Assembly (NCBI GenBank): GCA_018650795.1
Contig: JABIFG010000173.1
Coordinates: 1 to 52,297, forward strand
Direction of reading: 5' to 3'
DNA length: 52,297 nt
Source of the DNA: Fidelibacterota bacterium
GTDB lineage: Bacteria; Fidelibacterota; UBA8477; JABMPR01
The notes beneath the pieces were generated by a model that was not told the origin of the DNA, searched no databases, and saw only the letters and a program-made list of their open reading frames with translations. Shown piece by piece: positions 46,782-52,297 of this stretch. The position numbers and the translations under genes are program-made. Within the stretch, counting starts at the first letter, position 1. The number at the start of each line of letters is the position of its first letter.

Positions 46782-48479
46782 TTGTTCTTCTTGTTCAGAA
46801 CACTCATTCTCCTGGCCATTCCGCTTATTCTAATAGCTGAGGGGGTGTCCTGGAATCTAGGTCTCAAATCAAATCTAGGTTATGGCGAACAGGTTGGAAC
46901 CGATTACAACTATTTTGAAAATTTTATAAGTGGATCCATCGAATTAGGTCAGTGGTATCTTGATCTGTCTCTTGAATCCAGCCAACCACCGGAATACGGA
47001 TTTGAATATCAGGGTATCGATCGTTTTTTTCTCAGCTATATAGGAAATGCTCGCTCTCTCGAGATTGGAGATATTTCAGCTGTCTTTGGTAGAGGTTTAG
47101 CACTGAATCTGGATGAAAATCAGGCCATAGATTTTGATAATGAAATCAAAGGTCTCAGGTTTACATCAGTCTTTTTAGACAATCATGAAATCGATTTGTT
47201 GGCCGGGATTAAGAGAGAGTATCGTTTCTATTCTCCCAGCTCTGATCTTCGAGAACCGGATGGCCAGGCAGCCTATGAGCTCGCAGGCGTTGAGGCTACA
47301 ATTAATAGTGAGAATGGCTTATGGTCATTTATTCCCTATACAGTGATAAGTCATATGAAATCCGATTTCATCTGGCAATCAATTGATCCAGACCAGGGGT
47401 CAATCGTTACCGACACGGTCAATCAAAATGTGAACGCCCTCCAAAGTGGGTGGGGACAGTCCATTTACGGTGACAGTTGGGACATATATCTCGAATATAA
47501 TCGAACCTGGAAAGCCTATGATTATCCAATAGTTACGCAAAGCATTCAACAACTTGATGATGGACAAATTCTAGTAAATGGCACTCCGGATTACAGCCAG
47601 ACCTCACAGGCTTTTAATTTACAATTGAATTGGTTCCCGGAATGGTTCACAACCCTGTTTGAGTATAAACGCTATTTAAATGGGCCTGAAACCTCCTCAC
47701 AGAAGCGCAACCCCATGCTGTTGGCTACCAAGCCTCTACCCTGGCAAATGGGGCCAACCGGAATCAGAGAGCATGATATTAGCCTTCTGGGCAATGTGAC
47801 GCACCCTGTTGATTATGGCGACGAGCTGGGCTGGAATCTGGAATTACGCAAAACACTTACTGATTCATGGTCGCTAGTGGTCAATGCGGCTCAAACTTCT
47901 CAATCTGACCCAAGTGGCACTCCTGGGATTTTACCAACCCAGGACCTCGAGCGGAATCCCTGGCAAGAGTATTATGCTGAAGCCGAATATTCAGGTTCAA
48001 GTTTTTATCAGAGATTGTTAATTGCTTATACAAGATCAGTACTCAGTGGACAGTCTGCGGCAGAAGTCATGGAGCATTACACTTTCGTTCCAGCCTATTT
48101 GTCCTGGCACCCCAATGAAATTCTGGTGTTATCTACCGTTATTGAGTTACAGGCGTCAAAAGTATTCGGTGAGTTGTATTCAGGGGGTGTCCTGGAGGGC
48201 CACGATTTCCAGAGTGGACATTTTATCGCTAGTGCAGACTATGAACACAACTATTCAGCTGCCATTATCTGGGATATGAGCAATGATCCAAGTCTAATGA
48301 CGGGTAGCGAAACAATTGAGCATTGGGTAAGTGGAGAAGTCTCTGTGAAACCAAGAGACGGAATGTGGCTAAGGGCTTCCTATGGTAAGGAAAAAGGTGG
48401 TGTTCGCTGTACCGGTGGTGTTTGCCGTGTCCTGAACCCTTTTGAGGGCTTTCGATTTGCACTGGAGTGGAGACTATGA
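46782..48479 (+). CDS. DUF6029-like outer-membrane barrel protein
   Basis: 565 residues from TTG 46782 (TTG 46791 possible; both without a clear Shine-Dalgarno), with a signal peptide (about 1-20). The mature protein is rich in short amphipathic strands and ends in an aromatic strand (FRFALEWRL). The segment near the N-terminus SFEIGDISAVFGRGLAL-like (ARSLEIGDISAVFGRGLALNL) is characteristic of DUF6029. Two Cys near the C-terminus (VRCTGGVCRVL) form another CxxxxC. Stop overlaps the Omp28-like start by four bases (ATGA). Confidence 0.72.
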   Translation: MFFLFRTLILLAIPLILIAEGVSWNLGLKSNLGYGEQVGTDYNYFENFISGSIELGQWYLDLSLESSQPPEYGFEYQGIDRFFLSYIGNARSLEIGDISAVFGRGLALNLDENQAIDFDNEIKGLRFTSVFLDNHEIDLLAGIKREYRFYSPSSDLREPDGQAAYELAGVEATINSENGLWSFIPYTVISHMKSDFIWQSIDPDQGSIVTDTVNQNVNALQSGWGQSIYGDSWDIYLEYNRTWKAYDYPIVTQSIQQLDDGQILVNGTPDYSQTSQAFNLQLNWFPEWFTTLFEYKRYLNGPETSSQKRNPMLLATKPLPWQMGPTGIREHDISLLGNVTHPVDYGDELGWNLELRKTLTDSWSLVVNAAQTSQSDPSGTPGILPTQDLERNPWQEYYAEAEYSGSSFYQRLLIAYTRSVLSGQSAAEVMEHYTFVPAYLSWHPNEILVLSTVIELQASKVFGELYSGGVLEGHDFQSGHFIASADYEHNYSAAIIWDMSNDPSLMTGSETIEHWVSGEVSVKPRDGMWLRASYGKEKGGVRCTGGVCRVLNPFEGFRFALEWRL

Positions 48480-49744
48480 GGAAGTGTTTAGTTCTGCTGT
48501 CCCTTGTCCTATTCATCACTTCTTGTGACTGGAGACCCGATGAAATTGAGGTCATACAAATAACTACATCCAGAACGATGAATCTTGCAATAGATGATAC
48601 AATAACCCTGAATATCTTTGGAACTGATTTTTCAGAGATTAAGGGTCAAAATTCAGCTGTAGCTGAGGTCATCGAAGCATTACAAGTTGATGCTGGAAAC
48701 ATGATTACAATCATTGGAACAGGTGTTGGCAGAATAAGTTTATCCTTCACCTACAACGCTCCAAGAGAATCAACCATATCTCCTGCTTCTGCCAGTTATA
48801 TCATCCAACTTAATGTGAGCGAATCTATTCCCATATTTATCAACGTGGGTGAATTGTTACCACTGGACATTTCACCCTATTTATCAAACGAGCAGGTAGC
48901 GGCTCTTGATTCAGTGGCCATTCTCGTTAGTCAGAACAACCCTGGTGGTAGGGTAGAAGTGGAAGAGGAAGTTGAATCCTTAACGGACTTCACAATCACC
49001 GGAGTAGCACCAGGCTTAACCGATGTCGAAATTTTATGTTATAATGCTAGTGGTGACCAAATAACCGCATTGAAGTTTCATGTAGAAATTAAGATTCAAA
49101 AACAGGTACTCGCTGAATTATTCACAAATACGGGCTGTGTCAATTGTCCTGAAGCCAATCACTATTTGGATAATCTATCCCAGGCTTTTCCTGCTGATAT
49201 GGCTGTTGTTCGCTATCATGTAAGTTGGACAGATCCCGCTGATCCGATGAATTTGTATAATCCAGAAGAAAGTATGGAAAGAGTTCTCTACTATACTGCT
49301 TATGCGGCCCCCACACTGGTACTGGATGGGGAAAAGGTGGGGACTCTGGATGAGAATGATTGGTCCACACGTATTATAACTGCAGCTGAGGCTGAGGCTG
49401 AATTATATGTTTCTCAGATTGATGTCATTGAGAGTGTCGATAGTCTCCTTCTCGAATATGAATTGAATAGTTTTGGTGTGGAGTACTCCGATTTGGCTGT
49501 ATGGACTCTAGTCCTCGAGGATAGTATTGAATACTTGGGTTCAAACGGTGAGGATCTCCATATGGATGTTATGCGGGATATGACATCTTCACGTATCATC
49601 AGCCTGACCAACAGTCTTACCATCCAGCATAGTCTTAAGAAACCAGATGATTATGGTTTCACAGGACCAATGAATCTTCTGGTTTTTGTACAGTCTGAAT
49701 CGGATAAAGCTGTGCTCCAGGCACGTAAACAAATATTGTATTAA
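48476..49744 (+). CDS. Omp28-like lipoprotein with thioredoxin-fold CxxC domain
   Basis: 422 residues from ATG 48476 (two GGAG boxes upstream; an in-frame GTG at 48467 is less likely). The lipobox LFITSC places lipid at C17. Two beta-rich N-terminal segments (Ig/Big-like, about 25-205) lead to an Omp28-type domain: LAELFTNTGCVNCPEANHYLDNL with C221-x-x-C224, VVRYHVSWTDPADPMN and YAAPTLVLDG with the cis-Pro. Likely anchored in the outer membrane, facing the periplasm or surface. Overlaps the barrel upstream and DUF2231 downstream. Confidence 0.82.
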   Translation: MRKCLVLLSLVLFITSCDWRPDEIEVIQITTSRTMNLAIDDTITLNIFGTDFSEIKGQNSAVAEVIEALQVDAGNMITIIGTGVGRISLSFTYNAPRESTISPASASYIIQLNVSESIPIFINVGELLPLDISPYLSNEQVAALDSVAILVSQNNPGGRVEVEEEVESLTDFTITGVAPGLTDVEILCYNASGDQITALKFHVEIKIQKQVLAELFTNTGCVNCPEANHYLDNLSQAFPADMAVVRYHVSWTDPADPMNLYNPEESMERVLYYTAYAAPTLVLDGEKVGTLDENDWSTRIITAAEAEAELYVSQIDVIESVDSLLLEYELNSFGVEYSDLAVWTLVLEDSIEYLGSNGEDLHMDVMRDMTSSRIISLTNSLTIQHSLKKPDDYGFTGPMNLLVFVQSESDKAVLQARKQILY

Positions 49745-50193
49745 TGCTCATGGCTGAATTGCATCCCTTTTTCGTCCACTTTCCCATAGCCATTCTGGTA
49801 GTGGCATCTGTATTTGATGTGTATGGTGTAGTAAGAGGTATCCAACAGCATACACGGACTGCTTATGCTCTACAATTAATGGCTGGTGTTGCGGCTATTC
49901 TGGCAGCGATAAGTGGTAACCTGGCCGAAACGCTGGTAGTGGGTCAGGAGTTACTCCATCTGGGGGTTGTAGAATCCTTTGATAAGCATATATCACTGGG
50001 CAATGCCATGATATGGATCATTATTTTGGTGGTAGTGGTGCGGACTTTTACCGTACTGGAGAAAAAGAAATGGGCTCTCAAGGGGTGGGTATTTCCATCA
50101 TTGAGTGTGGCACTGGCTCTTCTTATTCTGATAACGGGATTGCTGGGTGGTGCTTTAAGTCATGAAATTCTACAATTTTTCATAAACAATTAG
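49744..50193 (+). CDS. DUF2231-like membrane protein
   Basis: 149 residues: HPFFVHFPIAILVVASVFDVYG with a His-Phe-x-His-Phe motif near TM1, and four TM helices (about 10-28, 40-60, 78-98, 115-140). Conserved histidines in the N-terminus and the H..K region near helix 3 suggest heme or quinone contact, as proposed for DUF2231. Start overlaps the Omp28 stop (TAATG; an alternative ATG lies six bases later). Last gene of the coupled set. Confidence 0.8.
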   Translation: MLMAELHPFFVHFPIAILVVASVFDVYGVVRGIQQHTRTAYALQLMAGVAAILAAISGNLAETLVVGQELLHLGVVESFDKHISLGNAMIWIIILVVVVRTFTVLEKKKWALKGWVFPSLSVALALLILITGLLGGALSHEILQFFINN

Positions 50194-50204
50194 CTTTGTA
50201 CAAA

Positions 50205-50232
50205 TAAAAAAGGCGGGGATGCATCCCCGCCC
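50205..50232 (-). terminator. Terminator of the di-heme peroxidase gene (minus strand)
   Basis: GGCGGGGAT-GC-ATCCCCGCC, nine pairs, followed on the minus strand by six T. On the plus strand there is no T-run directly after it, so it serves the minus-strand gene. Confidence 0.85.
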
Positions 50233-50275
50233 TCTAGACACTCCAGTTTTTTTCCTAAAAGCAGGATGGGATTGA

Positions 50276-51283
50276 TTATCCTTTTGTAAATTGTTTCCCA
50301 TCCATAGTTTTCAAAAAAGCAGCAATTTTTGCAGCTTCCTCAGCAGATATCTGTTGCATGAGCTGCATATCACCCATCATAATAATTGTTTCCTCCAGAC
50401 TTTCAACACCGCCATCATGAAAGTATGGACCGGTTAGTCCAATGTTTCTTAAAGCAGGCACTTTGAACATGAATTTGTCCTGTTCCAGGCCTGTCACTTC
50501 AAAGCGACCTTCGTCTGTAAGATCTTTGTATGGTTTAATCAGTCCGTTTTTCTGATACATGTTTGCACCCAGCATAGAGCCCATATGGCAGGTTACACAA
50601 GCTTTACCTAAAAAGAGATCAAGACCTTCAACTTCTGTTTTCGTGATTGCTTTTAGATCACCCTTTAAAAATGAGTCAAAGCGATCATGAGTTACCAGTG
50701 TCCGTTCAAATGCAGCCATGGCTTCTGTAATATTTTCAAAGTCGATGCTGTTTTCACCAAATGCTTCAGTAAACAAAGCCTTGTATTCAGGGATCGCCTT
50801 GATATTTGCCACAGCTGTTGCTGAATCGGGAATGGCCATTTCGGCGGGATTCAAAATAGGTCCGCCTGCTTGCTCATTAAGATCTGCAGCGCGACCATCC
50901 CAGAATTGGACAAAATGGAAACCAGCATTTAAGACGGTGGGAGAGTTCCTTGGTCCAGGAATCCCGTTGGTGCCTTCCGAAGTAGGTTTGTTGTCTACAC
51001 CTGCCGTAGCGATATCATGACAGGTATTACATGACATATCACCGGTATTGGAAAGTGCTGTTTCGAAGTAGAGCTTCTCGCCAAGTTTGATTCTGGCGTC
51101 TGTATCATTCTCAAACCCTGGCATCTTATCCGGAACAACAGCAAACATTGGTTTGACTTTGCTTAGAATTCCCTGTTGATAGCTTAAATCTTCTTTGACT
51201 TCCTGTTTGGCTTCCCCGCCACACTGAACCAGTGCTAGCGCGATGAGCACACTGACTACAATCATCATCACTTTTTTCATCAT
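50276..51283 (-). CDS. Di-heme cytochrome c peroxidase lipoprotein (MauG/CcpA family)
   Basis: 335 residues. The lipoprotein signal ends LALVQC-GG (C21). Heme-binding motifs are CNTCH (C85-H89) and CVTCH (C229-H233). The family segments GPRNSPTVLNAGFHFVQFWDGRA, NPAEM, and PALRNIGLTGPYFHDGG are intact. It removes hydrogen peroxide in the periplasm with electrons from cytochrome or quinol. GAGGGG is properly spaced before ATG 51283. It converges with the redox operon and shares a 257-base divergent region with tetR. Confidence 0.93.
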   Translation of the reverse strand: MMKKVMMIVVSVLIALALVQCGGEAKQEVKEDLSYQQGILSKVKPMFAVVPDKMPGFENDTDARIKLGEKLYFETALSNTGDMSCNTCHDIATAGVDNKPTSEGTNGIPGPRNSPTVLNAGFHFVQFWDGRAADLNEQAGGPILNPAEMAIPDSATAVANIKAIPEYKALFTEAFGENSIDFENITEAMAAFERTLVTHDRFDSFLKGDLKAITKTEVEGLDLFLGKACVTCHMGSMLGANMYQKNGLIKPYKDLTDEGRFEVTGLEQDKFMFKVPALRNIGLTGPYFHDGGVESLEETIIMMGDMQLMQQISAEEAAKIAAFLKTMDGKQFTKG

Positions 51284-51462
51284 ACATTTCCCCTCTAAAT
51301 AAAATTAACATTGCCTGCTAAAACGCATCAAGTTACTAGCGCAGGTAGATATTACACTAAAAAAGTCTCTGTTACGAATCCATCTAAATGGTTTGTACAA
51401 TAGCCTTGTTGCTGATTAGGTGAGGAATTCAAGTTAATTAACTCACTTCTACAAACCACTTC

Positions 51463-51490
51463 TTGCAGACGCACCAAAGGGTTTTATATT
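51463..51490 (+). promoter_or_regulatory. Promoter of the TetR gene
   Basis: TTGCAG (51463-51468) and TATATT (51485-51490) with a 16-base spacer; the operator palindrome starts at the next base. Confidence 0.6.
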
Positions 51491-51512
51491 ACATACCGAC
51501 CAGTCGGTATGT
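51491..51512. promoter_or_regulatory. TetR-family operator palindrome
   Basis: ACATACCGAC-CA-GTCGGTATGT: two perfect 10-base arms with a two-base centre, directly after the -10 box and 28 bases before the TetR ATG. Position and symmetry predict autorepression. Confidence 0.85.
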
Positions 51513-51540
51513 AATTATTGAAAACTATATAAGGCCAGAT

Positions 51541-52134
51541 ATGACAGAGAGAAGACCCAGCTCAGAACGTCGAATTGAAATATTGGAAGCAGCCCTTACA
51601 ATTTTTGTAAAAAAGGGATATTCAGAAGCCAGGATGGACGATATCGTGCACGAGATCGGCTTAAGCAAAGGGGCTTTATATCACCACTTTCAAGGCAAGC
51701 GTGACTTGTTCATTGCCCTGATTGAGCATTGGATGGATCAGTTTTCCCCCATTGAACGAGGTGGGCTGATGCGAGCAAAACCATCCAGGGAAATCATTCT
51801 ACACATCGCCAAATTTACAGCAAAGTTATTTAAACGGAATCCGAACTGGTTTTTAGTCGAGCCTGAAATCTGGGCTTTTGCCAACCGCGATAAAGAAATC
51901 AGGGAAATGGCGAGTCATCTATACGCCAGCGTGTTAAACGAATTTGAAGTGCTTATCAAACGTGGAATAGAATATGGGGAATTTAGGGATGTCAATGAAG
52001 CCATGATAGCCATGTCAATCATGACCTCTCTGCACGGAATGATTTGGTTTGCACTTTTTAAGCCCAGCGACTTTTCATTGGAAGAATATGTACAATTGAA
52101 TATGGAACTCATTCTGGATGGCATTGCCGTTTAG
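51541..52134 (+). CDS. TetR-family transcriptional regulator
   Basis: 197 residues from ATG 51541 (AAGG seven bases upstream); the frame is open from 51463, but that stretch contains the promoter and operator. N-terminal HTH: RRIEILEAALTIFVKKGYSEARMDDIVHEIGLSKGALYHHFQGKRDLF. The C-terminal helical ligand domain is about 60-190. Followed by an acyl-CoA dehydrogenase start, so the ligand is likely an acyl-CoA or related compound, as in FadR/PfmR-type TetR regulators. Confidence 0.92.
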   Translation: MTERRPSSERRIEILEAALTIFVKKGYSEARMDDIVHEIGLSKGALYHHFQGKRDLFIALIEHWMDQFSPIERGGLMRAKPSREIILHIAKFTAKLFKRNPNWFLVEPEIWAFANRDKEIREMASHLYASVLNEFEVLIKRGIEYGEFRDVNEAMIAMSIMTSLHGMIWFALFKPSDFSLEEYVQLNMELILDGIAV

Positions 52135-52174
52135 GATAGGGGGAAAAGAAATGATCCAAAATAAGGAGAATGAG

Positions 52175-52297
52175 ATGAATAAGGGTGGCGCATTTCTAAC
52201 CACACCCTTTGGCGTTGATGAAATCTTCACCAGAGAAAAATGGAGTGATGACCAAAAAGAGTTTTTTGAGACAATTCAAAGCTATTCGGCTGAGGCA
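52175..52297 (+). CDS. Acyl-CoA dehydrogenase, 5' part (runs off the window)
   Basis: 41 codons open to the end of the window. AAGGAGAA lies seven bases before ATG 52175. The translated start, KGGAFL then DEIFTREKWSDDQ, resembles the N-terminus of FCB acyl-CoA dehydrogenases (a GG-x-FL followed by IFTxE). It is 40 bases after tetR. The identification is from this short stretch, so it is tentative. Confidence 0.65.
   Translation, partial: MNKGGAFLTTPFGVDEIFTREKWSDDQKEFFETIQSYSAEA

Overview
The window looks like a chromosomal segment of an FCB-group bacterium, most likely Candidatus Marinimicrobia (SAR406) or a close relative. The supporting evidence is: two secreted proteins with type IX secretion (T9SS) C-terminal sorting domains (one with the YPNPFNP signature), many outer-membrane barrel and lipoprotein genes of types usual in that group (DUF5916, DUF6029, Omp28-like, PorV-like), moderate GC, and short intergenic gaps. 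The placement is an inference from protein style, because no 16S gene is present. I see no phage, insertion sequence, CRISPR array or integrase, so this is ordinary chromosome rather than a genomic island.

Layout. 1-1.6 kb: a T9SS-sorted secreted protein and a tRNA-Leu(UAG), each followed by a terminator. 1.9-5.3 kb: a secreted VSGD-repeat solenoid protein and a large DUF5916 outer-membrane protein. 5.5-9.3 kb: a hybrid-input histidine kinase, a stand-alone receiver and metF. 9.3-16.4 kb (minus strand): ligA, biotin carboxylase, a biotin-carrier/tether protein, a TerB-J-domain protein, methylmalonyl-CoA mutase large subunit and biotin ligase, which together read as a propionyl-CoA to succinyl-CoA operon. 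16.5-24.6 kb: a small basic protein, a TlpA thioredoxin, a GH13 lipoprotein, YjbQ, an SGNH hydrolase, an alpha/beta hydrolase, a MOSC protein, YchF and a TrkA-type potassium channel. 24.9-31.4 kb: eno-ftsB, then outer-membrane barrel proteins, including a coupled PorV-like / HhH-barrel pair. 31.4-40.2 kb: housekeeping genes (amidase, murI, folC, rho, aminotransferase, rpmE, DUF1385, prfA). 40.2-42.6 kb: a PepSY membrane protein, a DUF4920 lipoprotein, then an ECF sigma - small Cys protein - glutaredoxin - groES operon. 42.7-51.3 kb: a dense redox/thiol region (CoA-disulfide-reductase-like flavoprotein, DUF1858, OsmC, rhodanese, DUF6132, T9SS-sorted CxxxxC protein, TlpA, DUF6029 barrel, Omp28-like lipoprotein, DUF2231, and a divergent di-heme peroxidase lipoprotein). 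51.5-52.3 kb: a TetR regulator with a near-perfect operator, and the start of an acyl-CoA dehydrogenase running off the end.

How they work together. Fatty-acid and propionate catabolism is represented twice (the carboxylase/mutase/biotin-ligase operon, and TetR plus acyl-CoA dehydrogenase). The most unusual part is 44554-50193: eight same-strand genes, nearly all with overlapping stops and starts, that place sulfur or thiol-handling proteins in the cytoplasm, inner membrane, periplasm, outer membrane and outside the cell. I propose this as a trans-envelope thiol/disulfide relay, not described as a unit as far as I know. The chemistry is inferred from the families and their order, not demonstrated. 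The ECF sigma-glutaredoxin-groES operon next to it, without groEL, may be the matching cytoplasmic stress arm.

Several gene starts were moved downstream from the longest open frame because of ribosome-binding sites, signal peptides, stop-start overlaps or an intervening terminator. These are noted entry by entry.
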